Shown here one piece after another: positions 33,508-42,267 of a DNA stretch of 64,000 nucleotides. Under the pieces are notes generated by a model. It searched no databases and was not told where the DNA came from. It was given only the letters and a program-made list of their open reading frames with translations. Location of the stretch: contig JACRBZ010000056.1 in NCBI GenBank assembly GCA_016219185.1, positions 1 to 64,000 of the forward strand, read 5' to 3'. The DNA comes from Deltaproteobacteria bacterium (lineage in GTDB: Bacteria; Desulfobacterota; Desulfobacteria; Desulfobacterales; Desulfatirhabdiaceae). A program made the translations under genes and the position numbers. Each line of letters begins with the position of its first letter. Position 1 is the stretch's first letter.

Positions 33508-35958
33508 TCATGCAGGCTCCCGAGGAGATAAAGGTTTCGGGTTCAGCATGCCATCTTCAACCGGGAAGTTCAAGACGAATGTGGTCCCCGGGTTGCCCGA
33601 AACCTCCACCGCTCCGCCAAGCTCGCGCATGAGTTCGTGCACCACGGTAAGGCCCAGGCCCGTGCCCTTACCGATTTCCTTGGTGGTAAAGAACGGATCG
33701 AAGATTTGTCCCAGGTGCTCCGGCGGGATGCCCGGCCCGTTGTCGGCCACGCTCAGGAGCACGGTGCTCCCCGACGGTCCGGTATTGGCGCGGAAACGGG
33801 TGCTGACGACAATGCGACCCGTTTCCGCGGGCACGGCATCGAAGGCGTTCACGAGCAGGTTGGTCAGAATCTGTTCCAGAATCGAGGCATCGGCGACCAC
33901 GCGTGGCAGCCCGGGTTCCAAATCGAGTTCCAGGGACACGCCGGTTTTATCCACCTGTACGCGAAAGATCTGCGCCATGTTGCGGACTACCTCGCCCAGG
34001 TCGCTGGAGCCTGTGGCGGGTGCGTTGCCCCGGGCCAGACCGAGCAAATCCTGAAGCACGTTGTGGGCTTTCTGGGTGTGTCGCACGATGACCTCCAGGT
34101 CCTCCTGGGCCTGCGCGCTCAACTGGCTCTTTTGCAGCAATTGCGCGTAGCATCTGATGACGCCAAGGGGATTGTTGATCTCGTGGGCCAGCCCGGCAGC
34201 CAGCCTGCCCAGCGCAGACAGCTTTTCACTCTGCTGCATCCGGGCCAGCAGGCGCTTCTCGGTCGTGGTTTCGCGGATATAGACCACGGCGCGGCCCGCA
34301 TCCCCGCTGTCACGCAGAGGATAGACACTCACCGCCAGATGGCGCAGCCCGGGCAGCTCGAACTCCAGGCTTGACGGGATGTGCGCGGCGATGGCCGCGG
34401 CAAGCGTGCCATCCTTCACTGCCGAAGCGGAGATGGACACAAACCATGTCTGAATGGGGGCACCGGGACGGATGCCCTCGGACAGGGCCCGAGCCGACGG
34501 GTTGGCCAGAATCACGGTCCCACCCGCGTCAACCAGGAGCATCGGGTCGGAGATGCCTTCGAAAATGAGTTCGAGAAGCTTGTTCTGGCGCAGCAGCGCA
34601 TCGATGGCCTCCATGTTTTCAAGGGCGATCCCGATCTGACGGCCCAGAGCGAGCAGCACATCGGGGGTTATTTCCGGTCGGGATCGATCGTCCCAGAACA
34701 GCCCCATGAGGCCCCTGTTCCAGTCCGAGGAACTCACCGGCACGAAGACCCGGTCGGGTTCCATGCGCACCTGGCTATCCTTGACCAGGTCCATCCAGTC
34801 CCGGGGCATGAGCGATTCGCATTCCGGGCCCGGCCATACGTATTGTTGGCGGCCCAGCGGCGCGCAGAGGTACGCAACCCGGCTTGCGCCGAAGCGCAGG
34901 GCGATTCGCGGCAGGGCGCTCCGCAGCAACTCGCAGTGGCCCTGGCTGCGGTGCAAATCGCCCAGCAGCTCAACGAACAAGCGCACGTCCGTACCGTGCT
35001 CGGCGGCCTCTTTGCTCAGATCCGCCGTGCGGCGGCGGACCTTGCTCTCCAGGTTGGCGGCGTAGTCTTCCAGTTGCCGGCGGGCCTCCCGCAGGTGGGA
35101 AGCAAAGGCCCCGAAAGCCTCCAGCAGCGAATTGATTTCATCGTCCTCATCCAGCCGATCCAGGATGGACTGATCATCGGGACTTTGGAAGTTATCCCGG
35201 AAGATGGCCAGGAGCCGCCTGAGGTTTGTTACCACCAGACGGTTGAAAAAGATGGAAATGAGCAGGAATACGCCCGTGGCCATGGCAAAGAATGACCCGC
35301 CGAAGAGGGTGATGGACTCACGGATATGCTTAACGGATTTGTCCACGGGCATGCCCACCAGATCCAGCCCGGCCAGTTCTCCCTGCCTGCGGCCGAAACC
35401 GTGTGCAACACCGTAGCGCTCGATAAGTACCCGGGGAGCGTCCTTGGGGTCGCCGTGGCAGGTCATGCACTCCTGCTCGAAATGCACGGGCCGGGCCATG
35501 ACATAGTGCTCCACCCCGCTGATGATGCGGTAGCCGGAATAAGTCGTTTCCTCGGGATGCTCCTGGAAGTAACTGATGAGACCGCGCTCCATCTCGTTGG
35601 CAACGCTATCCGGATTGCGCGGGGAGAGCGCCACGCGCCGGTACAGGTATTGGTCACCCTGGGTGTTCATATCCACCAGCACTTTGCGTGTTACAAAGGA
35701 TGTGCTCATGGCCTCAAGCAAGAATTCTTCCTGGGGCAGGGCCAGGCGCACCGCTGGCCGGAGCGTGGTTCGGACGTAGTCCTGGAGTGAGGTCAGGTGT
35801 GAAAAAACGATCTCGGCATTGTCTTCGGCCTCGATGTGCAGCATTTCGCGCAGGTGCATATTCAGAGCAAACAAGAAGATGACTCCCAGCAGCAGAAAGA
35901 TGGCCGCCAGCCCGATGAGAAATTTGTGTTGGATCTTGATGTGAATGTGCTGAGACAT
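33508..35958 (-). CDS. Membrane histidine kinase with periplasmic haem-binding Tll0287-like domain
   Basis: This 816-residue kinase has a membrane helix at 13-33 and a periplasmic domain of about 180 residues. That domain contains CMTCH (164-168), a c-type haem attachment motif in a context (HYVMARPVHFEQECMTCHGDP) typical of Tll0287-like/DUF3365 sensors. A second helix at about 219-239 is followed by a HAMP-like region, a coiled coil, a GAF-like domain (about 320-480), a PAS domain (about 490-600), HisKA with LAAGLAHEINNPLGVIR, and an ATPase domain ending in FDPFFTTKEIGKGTGLGL. It should sense redox state or a small ligand at the haem and signal to the NtrC-type regulator that follows. Confidence 0.9.
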   Translation of the reverse strand: MSQHIHIKIQHKFLIGLAAIFLLLGVIFLFALNMHLREMLHIEAEDNAEIVFSHLTSLQDYVRTTLRPAVRLALPQEEFLLEAMSTSFVTRKVLVDMNTQGDQYLYRRVALSPRNPDSVANEMERGLISYFQEHPEETTYSGYRIISGVEHYVMARPVHFEQECMTCHGDPKDAPRVLIERYGVAHGFGRRQGELAGLDLVGMPVDKSVKHIRESITLFGGSFFAMATGVFLLISIFFNRLVVTNLRRLLAIFRDNFQSPDDQSILDRLDEDDEINSLLEAFGAFASHLREARRQLEDYAANLESKVRRRTADLSKEAAEHGTDVRLFVELLGDLHRSQGHCELLRSALPRIALRFGASRVAYLCAPLGRQQYVWPGPECESLMPRDWMDLVKDSQVRMEPDRVFVPVSSSDWNRGLMGLFWDDRSRPEITPDVLLALGRQIGIALENMEAIDALLRQNKLLELIFEGISDPMLLVDAGGTVILANPSARALSEGIRPGAPIQTWFVSISASAVKDGTLAAAIAAHIPSSLEFELPGLRHLAVSVYPLRDSGDAGRAVVYIRETTTEKRLLARMQQSEKLSALGRLAAGLAHEINNPLGVIRCYAQLLQKSQLSAQAQEDLEVIVRHTQKAHNVLQDLLGLARGNAPATGSSDLGEVVRNMAQIFRVQVDKTGVSLELDLEPGLPRVVADASILEQILTNLLVNAFDAVPAETGRIVVSTRFRANTGPSGSTVLLSVADNGPGIPPEHLGQIFDPFFTTKEIGKGTGLGLTVVHELMRELGGAVEVSGNPGTTFVLNFPVEDGMLNPKPLSPREPA

Positions 35959-36046
35959 GGTTTTCCCTGGTTTGGCCTCTTGTGCCGGGGTCTGCGCGTC
36001 ATAAGCGTATGCCCGGGCCGGGGCAACCCGGGCCGGGCAATAGGGC

Positions 36047-36217
36047 TTAGCCGCCGTGGGCGGTCGGAAAGAAGGTGGCGCTCACCCAGTAGAGTAGCAC
36101 CAGCGAGGTAATCCCGATGCACAGGCTCCAGACGATAAGTTTCTTTTCAATGGGCAGGAGCGGCTCGTACTCCATCTTCTGCATTTCTTCAGCGATTTTG
36201 TTTTGATCAAGTTCCAT
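36047..36217 (-). CDS. Small single-helix membrane protein, 56 residues
   Basis: An ATG at 36217 preceded by AAGGAAC opens a 56-codon frame. The first 25 residues are charged (MELDQNKIAEEMQKMEYEPL). One membrane helix follows (about 27-47, LIVWSLCIGITSLVLLYWVS), then a short tail ending PTAHGG. It sits 43 bp after the YeiH-type permease gene and about 90 bp before the haem kinase, on the same strand. The position suggests an accessory subunit of the permease or a link between permease and kinase. I know no family name. Confidence 0.72.
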   Translation of the reverse strand: MELDQNKIAEEMQKMEYEPLLPIEKKLIVWSLCIGITSLVLLYWVSATFFPTAHGG

Positions 36218-36260
36218 GGTTTTGTTCCTTTGCGTTTAAAGTGGCGTTAGAACGCGAAAT

Positions 36261-37697
36261 TTATACAATGGGCGGCTTCACCCCGTGGAAGAACAGCCAG
36301 GAGATGAACAGGCCGATCCAGATGATGAACCCGAACAGGCAGACCACATACACCGCGGCCAGCTTACCGATGCCCTCGGCCCAGAGCTTCTTGAAGTTCG
36401 ACACCACGCCGATGGTAAAAAAAGTCAGCACGAAGAAGAGGCCGCGAAAGATGCTCGTGCCGGCGATGGTGGCCTTGCCGAACTTGAGCAGGGCGGGCCC
36501 GCTTGCGCACAGAGCCAGCATGATCAAAAAGGTGATGACGTAACCGAGCACAAAACGCGGGAAGCGGTCCAGCACGTCGCTGAATTTCATGCGCTCGCCG
36601 GGCTTGGCGTCGATGAACGTACACCATATCATGGCCAGGACGAAGGCCCAAACGCCGATGAACACGTCAATGAAGATCTTGATGGTGGTGGCGGCCATGG
36701 TAACCCAGCCTGCCTGGTAGTGTATGCCGAAGTCGGCCAGGGCTTTGGCACGGATGAGCGCATCCGTGATAGCGCCGCTGGCGATGGCGCCGCCGTCGGA
36801 CTTCACCGCCAAACCCATCCAGGCACCGGCCACCATGGGTTCGCCGGTCAGAGCCCACTGCGCGACAAAGGGCAGAATAAGCATCTCAATGCAGGTAAAC
36901 ACCACCACCAGGGAGGAGACCATGATCGGCACAACGGGCCTGGCACGGATGGCTCCGCCTGTCGCGATGGCCGCGGAAACGCCACAGATGGAAATTCCCG
37001 AGGCCAGCGGTGCGGCCCATTCACGGCTGAATTTGAAGTGCTTGCGAGCCACGTAGTAGACAAGCGCCCAGTAGATCAAGTAAGCCTCTACAATAGCACA
37101 TAGCCCCCGGAAGATGACCGAAGAGGCCAGACCAAGGGCATCCACGGATTTAACGCCAAGTTCCGCACCCAGGATGACGATGGCGATCTTGATATACATC
37201 TCCGGCCGCAGGGCTTCCTTCAGTTCTTCGGCCAGACCGGGGGTGAAATTGCCGACAAGGATCCCCGCCACAAGGGCGATGATGAAGCCCGCCTCGCCCG
37301 TGAGGCCCAGGGACCAGGAAATGTGAAATTTTGCCAACATATCCGGAGTCGCGGCGATCTTTGCATATGACCCGGCTGCCCAGCAGGCGAAGCTGATGAA
37401 GAACACCGCCGTAAAGGATTTGATGAATTTGGGCACGTCTCCACCCAGAAACTTTACACCCACGGATAGAAATACTGTGATGAACACGAACGTGAGGCCC
37501 AGAGATACCACGCCGGACAAGTTCTTGTATGTGTCCGTGGCAGGGGAGAGAATATTCGCCACGCTGGTCCATACGTTTGCCTTGACGCTCCAGCCCAGAG
37601 CATCCACCCCTGCATAGTTCAACGTCCCGAGCAGGAAGAGGAAAAGCCCCATGATGAGCGCAAGCTTATCTTCCGTCAGCCATCTTTTTTCCGCCAT
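36261..37697 (-). CDS. YeiH/UPF0324-type permease (putative sulfate exporter family)
   Basis: This 478-residue inner-membrane protein has about 11-12 hydrophobic helices and YeiH family segments such as IAIVILGAELGVKS and APLASGISICGVSAAIATGGAI. It is longer than E. coli YeiH (about 350), with extra helices at the N-terminus and around residues 340-400. The family is annotated as putative sulfate exporters, but the transported compound is unproven; sulfonate or sulfite-related roles have been proposed. It is the first gene of an operon with a haem kinase and sigma-54 activator, and has its own sigma-54-like promoter, so it is probably induced through that pair. Confidence 0.82.
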   Translation of the reverse strand: MAEKRWLTEDKLALIMGLFLFLLGTLNYAGVDALGWSVKANVWTSVANILSPATDTYKNLSGVVSLGLTFVFITVFLSVGVKFLGGDVPKFIKSFTAVFFISFACWAAGSYAKIAATPDMLAKFHISWSLGLTGEAGFIIALVAGILVGNFTPGLAEELKEALRPEMYIKIAIVILGAELGVKSVDALGLASSVIFRGLCAIVEAYLIYWALVYYVARKHFKFSREWAAPLASGISICGVSAAIATGGAIRARPVVPIMVSSLVVVFTCIEMLILPFVAQWALTGEPMVAGAWMGLAVKSDGGAIASGAITDALIRAKALADFGIHYQAGWVTMAATTIKIFIDVFIGVWAFVLAMIWCTFIDAKPGERMKFSDVLDRFPRFVLGYVITFLIMLALCASGPALLKFGKATIAGTSIFRGLFFVLTFFTIGVVSNFKKLWAEGIGKLAAVYVVCLFGFIIWIGLFISWLFFHGVKPPIV

Positions 37698-37860
37698 ATA
37701 AATCTCCTTTCACTTATGTTCAAAGTTGTGTACGTGCTGCCCGCTCCTGACGCGTCGGACCGGACAACCGTAGAGCCGCGGTTTGGGACCATTTCCCAGC
37801 CTCTATGAGACGTCGGTGCGCCCCCGGAGAGGGCCGCTCTCCACCACCTGATTTGATATA

Positions 37861-37876
37861 AGCAAAAGTCGGACCC
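37861..37876 (-). promoter_or_regulatory. Probable sigma-54 promoter of the YeiH operon
   Basis: Minus strand GGGTCCG-ACTT-TTGCT keeps GG and GC ten bases apart, the C and G at the end of the -24 box, and a perfect -12 box (TTGCT). The -24 box has three changes from TGGCAC, so confidence is moderate. It lies about 165 bp before the ATG and about 60 bp downstream of a 22-bp palindrome. Confidence 0.55.
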
Positions 37877-37934
37877 TGATCATGTTTAAACAACATACTG
37901 AAATAAATATATATAATTTACAATCAAATAAAAT

Positions 37935-37956
37935 AGTGCCAACATGAGTTGGCACT
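37935..37956. promoter_or_regulatory. 22-bp palindrome, likely activator binding site upstream of the YeiH promoter
   Basis: AGTGCCAAC-ATGA-GTTGGCACT is a perfect 9-bp inverted repeat. Its centre is about 70 bp upstream of the -24 box, a usual distance for enhancers bound by NtrC-family dimers. It also lies 240 bp before the divergent FAD dehydrogenase gene, so it could serve both. Confidence 0.55.
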
Positions 37957-38195
37957 GCGCCTTGCGACAGAGGCAACGCCATCCGGCTCCGGCATAATCA
38001 CCGAGAGAACCTGCTTCGGAATTTGTGCACTCAAGAGCCCACCAATCCTTTCTTTGCCCTTACGTCACACAAAAACAAAAGGTTGTCAATGGGTGTTGAG
38101 ACGGTTTACTTTGAGCGGTGCATTTCTTTTGACATGCAATCTGTTTTTTGCCATAGGTAAGCATAATCAAAACACTTTAACAATAAAGGTTAAGA

Positions 38196-39602
38196 TTGAC
38201 GACTTCGACCGTAAGGCCTTTGGCGGATGAATATGACGTGATTATCGTGGGCGGCGGACCGGCGGGTCTGTTTGCGGCTTATTATTTAAGCGAACATTCG
38301 GACCTGCGGGTGCTCCTGATTGAAAAAGGCAAAACGCCCCTTCGCCGCAAATGTCCCATGAAGGCCAGGGATGCCTGCCAGCACTGTAAACCCTGCAATA
38401 TCCTCAACGGTATCGGCGGCGCCGGACTCTTTTCGGACGGCAAGCTCAACTACATCTACAAACTGGGCAAAACCGACCTGTCGCAGTTCATGTCCAAGGG
38501 CGACGCCCAGGATTTAATCGATGAGACCGAGCAGATTTTCAACCGCTTCGGCATGGACGGGCCGGTTTATCCCACCGACATGGCCGCGGCCCAGACCATT
38601 CGAAAAACCGCCAAGCGCCACGGAATCGATCTTCTGATCATCAAGCAAAAACACCTGGGCAGTGATCGCCTGCCCGACTATATCAGCGATATGGCCGAAA
38701 CCATTCGCTCCCAGGGCGTGGTCATGCACACCTCAGAGGATGTGCGCGATATCATGGTAACCGATGGTCGGGTTACCGGCGTGATCACCAATCGTAAAAG
38801 CTATGCCGCGACCCATGTGATTCTGGCCCCCGGACGGGCCGGGGCCAACTGGATGGGGCAGTTGGCCGAAAAATACAAACTTGGCCTGTCTCAACGCGGC
38901 ATCGAGGTCGGTGTCCGGGTCGAGGTGCATAACGATATTTTACAGGATCTGTGCCGCATCATCTATGATCCCACATTTTTCATTCAAACCGAAAAATACG
39001 ACGATCAAACGCGCACGTTTTGCACGAACCGGGGTGGATACGTGGCCATGGAGAATTACAGCCGTTTTGTGTGCGTCAATGGCCATGCCTACCACGACAA
39101 GAAGTCCGAAAATACGAATTTTGCCTTCTTGTCCAAGGTCGTGCTCACCGAACCCGTTACAGACAACCAGGCTTACGGCGAGTCCATCGGCCAGTTGGCT
39201 ACACTGATCGGCGGCGGCAAACCGATCCTGCAGCGATTCGGGGATCTGAAACGGGGACGCCGCAGCACCTGGCATCGCATTCACAAGGGGTACATCACCC
39301 CCACCCTCACGAACGTGGTCTGCGGCGACATTGCCATGGCCCTGCCCGAACGGATTTTAACCAACCTCACCGAGGGGCTGGAAAAACTCAATCAGGTGGT
39401 CACCGGCGTTTCCAACGACGAAACCCTGCTCTATGCGCCGGAAATCAAATTTTTCGCCACCCAGGTGAAAACCGATAACTATCTGGAAACGGCAATCAAA
39501 GGACTCTTTGTCGCCGGTGACGGTCCCGGAGTGGCAGGCAACATCGTTTCGGCCAGCGCCACAGGTCTGATACCCGCCAAAGCCATTCTGGCGCGCCGGT
39601 AA
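38196..39602 (+). CDS. FAD-dependent dehydrogenase (COG2509-type flavoprotein)
   Basis: This 468-residue cytoplasmic flavoprotein has an N-terminal dinucleotide-binding motif VIIVGGGPAGLFAAYYL (about 15-31), an early cysteine cluster (CPMKARDACQHCKPCNIL, about 51-68), the segment GIGGAGLFSDGKLNY and a C-terminal FAD contact GLFVAGDGPGVAGNI. The family is described as uncharacterised FAD-utilising dehydrogenases; the substrate is unknown. I see no ATG in frame near the start. The TTG at 38196 with AAAGG before it is the best start. The three closely spaced cysteines may hold a metal or disulfide. Terminator at 39649-39674. Confidence 0.8.
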   Translation: MTTSTVRPLADEYDVIIVGGGPAGLFAAYYLSEHSDLRVLLIEKGKTPLRRKCPMKARDACQHCKPCNILNGIGGAGLFSDGKLNYIYKLGKTDLSQFMSKGDAQDLIDETEQIFNRFGMDGPVYPTDMAAAQTIRKTAKRHGIDLLIIKQKHLGSDRLPDYISDMAETIRSQGVVMHTSEDVRDIMVTDGRVTGVITNRKSYAATHVILAPGRAGANWMGQLAEKYKLGLSQRGIEVGVRVEVHNDILQDLCRIIYDPTFFIQTEKYDDQTRTFCTNRGGYVAMENYSRFVCVNGHAYHDKKSENTNFAFLSKVVLTEPVTDNQAYGESIGQLATLIGGGKPILQRFGDLKRGRRSTWHRIHKGYITPTLTNVVCGDIAMALPERILTNLTEGLEKLNQVVTGVSNDETLLYAPEIKFFATQVKTDNYLETAIKGLFVAGDGPGVAGNIVSASATGLIPAKAILARR

Positions 39603-39609
39603 AAATCCC

Positions 39610-39634
39610 ATCCGAATTTTAAGCGCTTCTCCGC
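39610..39634 (+). repeat. 25-bp intergenic repeat, copy 1
   Basis: CATCCGAATTTTAAGCGCTT with the following CTCCG differs at only two positions from 46477-46501. It lies directly after the stop of the FAD dehydrogenase gene. Confidence 0.6.
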
Positions 39635-39648
39635 GCATACTGCAAAAG

Positions 39649-39674
39649 CCGAAGGGCGCAGTCTCCCTTCGGCC
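39649..39674. terminator. Bidirectional terminator between convergent genes
   Basis: A perfect 9-bp GC-rich stem, GCCGAAGGG/CCCTTCGGC, has an 8-nt loop. It lies between the FAD dehydrogenase gene (plus) and the BACON-like gene (minus). Four T residues follow on the minus strand and a T-containing CTTACTT follows on the plus strand. Confidence 0.8.
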
Positions 39675-39706
39675 TTACTTCCCGAATTACCGTTTTGAAA
39701 ATCTTA

Positions 39707-40336
39707 TCAATTCGAAATCACTCCATAGGTTGTAACGGAAAAATAGGTATTTCCATCACCGGAAAGCGCCGAATCGTATTCCAGATTCACCCATGTATGC
39801 GTGCTTCCATCCGGAAGCAGAACGTCCGGAATATGGATTTTCAAATCACTTGATAGCGTTGAAGCCTCGCATGAAAAAGAAGGGTTGTCCCAAATACCAT
39901 CATTCGTCAATTTAAAAGTATTTAAAGTCGGATACGCCGGATTGAACTCATAAACAAAATCCGCCCACAGCGATATTGTCCCCGATATGGGATCGGCATA
40001 GGAAAGATAGGGGATATGGAGCAATAAATTTCCATCCAGAGTTGCCGCACATCCCGTGGATGTTCCCGCCTGGGTCACCGTCACGTCCACCGGAGTGCCG
40101 ACAGCCCCGGATGCCGCTACGCGGACCAGCCCCGTGCGTGACGATGCCGTGGTGTTGGCATCGAATGCACAGGTGATGATTCCGGTATCGCTTCCGCTGG
40201 CGCCGGATGTGATCGAAAGCCAACTATTTCCGGATGTAACCTGCGCGGTCCAGGGCATTGTAGTTGTTCCGGTGTTGGAAACGTTGAACGTGGCCGTGCC
40301 CGTGTCCTTTGCCACATCCCGTGAAGCCGGGGTCAC
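39707..40336 (-). CDS. BACON-like secreted-type protein, probably 5'-truncated
   Basis: About 209 residues. The first 95 look like a BACON/Ig-like module (SGNSWLSITSGASGSDTG, then TGLVRVAASGAVGTPVDVTV), and the last 105 form a second beta-rich domain (DGNLLLHIPYLSY...). The only plausible start is a GTG at 40336, which lies inside the BACON fold with no signal peptide. An in-frame TAA lies 39 bp before it. It therefore looks like the C-terminal part of a longer secreted protein that lost its beginning, perhaps to a deletion between it and the beta-helix gene 140 bp upstream. Confidence 0.55.
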   Translation of the reverse strand: MTPASRDVAKDTGTATFNVSNTGTTTMPWTAQVTSGNSWLSITSGASGSDTGIITCAFDANTTASSRTGLVRVAASGAVGTPVDVTVTQAGTSTGCAATLDGNLLLHIPYLSYADPISGTISLWADFVYEFNPAYPTLNTFKLTNDGIWDNPSFSCEASTLSSDLKIHIPDVLLPDGSTHTWVNLEYDSALSGDGNTYFSVTTYGVISN

Positions 40337-40476
40337 GGTAATCGCTACGGGAATTGTTTTATTGTCCGTAATTTATAAAAAATCACACTACCTTGAATCC
40401 ACACGTCAAATATTTGCTTCGACCATTGAAGCGGTACGTTCCGCACTTTACTTTATGCCGAATTCCCGGTCCGAAC

Positions 40477-42135
40477 CTATTTCGGGGCCAGATATCCCCC
40501 ACCGTTCAAGGTATAGGTCTTGCCGCCGAGGGCGCTGTTTGCGGTCAGGCTTGCGTTATAATAAACGTTATGGCCATTGCCGTTGATATTGGTAATGGTG
40601 CCTGCGGAAATACCGTCGGCATCGCTCATACTCGTCAGATACGAATCGGCGGTAACCGTCCATGTGCTGGTAGCATCAAGACTCAAAACGGCCGCACCGG
40701 CCGTTTTGGCCGAGTTGATGGCGCCTGTCAGGGATGAACCGTTCTGCAGCCTGGCCGTGATCGAACTGAGGCTATCCGCAACCATGTTTCCGGTCAAGGT
40801 TTCTCCATCTGCGGTAAAAATCACCGTTCCGCCGTTCGCTCCGCTGGTACCCCATTGATCTGCGCCAGCTTTCAGAAGCGTCCCCGAGCTGCTAACAACG
40901 GTCACATCCTTCAGGGTGATCACTCCCGTGGAGTTTGTTACATAGAAGGCGGGGCCGGTTGTCGAGGGCCAGTTGAAAGTTCCGCCCGTCATCGTGAATG
41001 TTCCTTCCGTTCCCTGGGCATCGCCGGACATACTTTGATAAATCAGCGCCCCCCGGTCTCTCGTCCCTTTTGCTCCGGATAATATGGTATTTGTCAGTAA
41101 GATGGAATTGGCCCCTTCTATCACGGCACCCTCCGAGCCCGTCCCGGAAATAACGGCATCCCTGGCCGTAATGGTTCCGGTTGAATAAATACCGGGCGAA
41201 TCCTGTCCCGATGAGATGGCGATGCCGCGCGTAACCGTTATCGTTCCGCCGCCGCGATCCGTTGAAACAGCAGCGCCATGAGCGCCCGAGGTATTGATTA
41301 TCACATCGGCAAGAGATAACGAGCCGCCGGCAGTCGCCATAACACCGTGGCCCCCATCGCCCGATGCCTCAATCGTGACATTTGAAAGGGCGGCCGACGA
41401 CCCGGAACCCGTTGCAAAGACGCCATTGGCGCCTGTGCCGCTGGTAATTACCGAAGAATTGGAGAGTGTTATGTTACTTAAGGATTCCGCCAACACGCCG
41501 GCGTTGAGGCCGTAAAAACTGCTCGAGTCCGAGCTCGAAGTGTTGCCGGTCGTCGTAACCGTCACATTCTCCAGGGTCAGGGCGCCGCCATTGGCGACGC
41601 GGACACCGGACTCATCGGTCGTGGCGGTGAAAAAGGTCTGATCCGCCCTGGCGGCGCTACCGCCGCTTTGGGAATACGCACCCGATACGGTATCGGACAC
41701 ATGCACCTGGACCCGATTGTAGAAAAGCGGCGCGCCCAGAACGCCATCGGGATTGGTGTCGACGCCAAAGAAAAAGGCGTAGTACCCGATAGGAAGAGAA
41801 AAGGAACATACCGTTGCGCCGGAAAAATCAAACAGCGGGTATTGAACCAGCATGTTGATTCCCTGGGACCAGCCCGAATCACTCAAGGAATACAAGCCCC
41901 AGGGCGTACTTGCCGCAAACCACCAGTCGGCAAGTACGCCTGTACGGTCTCCCGTTGCCAGACCGGCGGTAACTGAAACAGGCGTGCCGGATGAGACGGT
42001 TATTGCAATATCCCGTCCGTTGGCCTGTATGCCCGGAACGGGTTGATTGCCGGAATTATCAGCCGCCTGCGCGGCCGGACACATCCCGAGGCAGCAGATC
42101 ATTATCCATGTCGTGAAAAAAATATACCGAATCAT
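40477..42135 (-). CDS. Secreted beta-helix repeat protein
   Basis: This 552-residue protein has a signal peptide (hydrophobic about 6-20, cleavage after AQA near 24). An N-terminal beta domain (to about 165) is followed by a long right-handed beta-helix-like region rich in Gly, Ser, Thr and Asn (VRVANGGALTLENVTVTTTG, GVFATGSGSSAALSNVTIEAS and so on), as in passenger domains of autotransporters and pectate-lyase-like adhesins. There is no beta-barrel translocator at the C-terminus (ends GGGYLAPK), so export beyond the outer membrane would need another route. It lies 132 bp after the BaeSR-like pair. Exact role unknown. Confidence 0.78.
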   Translation of the reverse strand: MIRYIFFTTWIMICCLGMCPAAQAADNSGNQPVPGIQANGRDIAITVSSGTPVSVTAGLATGDRTGVLADWWFAASTPWGLYSLSDSGWSQGINMLVQYPLFDFSGATVCSFSLPIGYYAFFFGVDTNPDGVLGAPLFYNRVQVHVSDTVSGAYSQSGGSAARADQTFFTATTDESGVRVANGGALTLENVTVTTTGNTSSSDSSSFYGLNAGVLAESLSNITLSNSSVITSGTGANGVFATGSGSSAALSNVTIEASGDGGHGVMATAGGSLSLADVIINTSGAHGAAVSTDRGGGTITVTRGIAISSGQDSPGIYSTGTITARDAVISGTGSEGAVIEGANSILLTNTILSGAKGTRDRGALIYQSMSGDAQGTEGTFTMTGGTFNWPSTTGPAFYVTNSTGVITLKDVTVVSSSGTLLKAGADQWGTSGANGGTVIFTADGETLTGNMVADSLSSITARLQNGSSLTGAINSAKTAGAAVLSLDATSTWTVTADSYLTSMSDADGISAGTITNINGNGHNVYYNASLTANSALGGKTYTLNGGGYLAPK

Positions 42136-42267
42136 TTAAAACCCCCCCTTATTGCTGAAATATGTTGCAATCTAATTTATTTTTTACGCCGTGTTGTCCG
42201 ACAAATATCCACCCAATATCCGCTTGATGGTTATCCGAAGACAATAACCAGCAGTGGCCCGAAATCT

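Larger units (their letters stand above)
37698..38195. other. Divergent regulatory region between the YeiH operon and the FAD dehydrogenase
   Basis: 498 bp without a gene. It holds the sigma-54-like promoter at 37861-37876, the palindrome at 37935-37956, and a long AT-rich stretch (about 37895-37935) that could bend easily for looping between enhancer and promoter. Confidence 0.6.

Noticed and set aside
37950..37968. TTGGCACTGCGCCTTGC as a plus-strand sigma-54 promoter for the FAD dehydrogenase
   Set aside because: GG and GC are 11 bases apart, not 10, which sigma-54 does not tolerate well; the GGCAC part belongs to the perfect palindrome.
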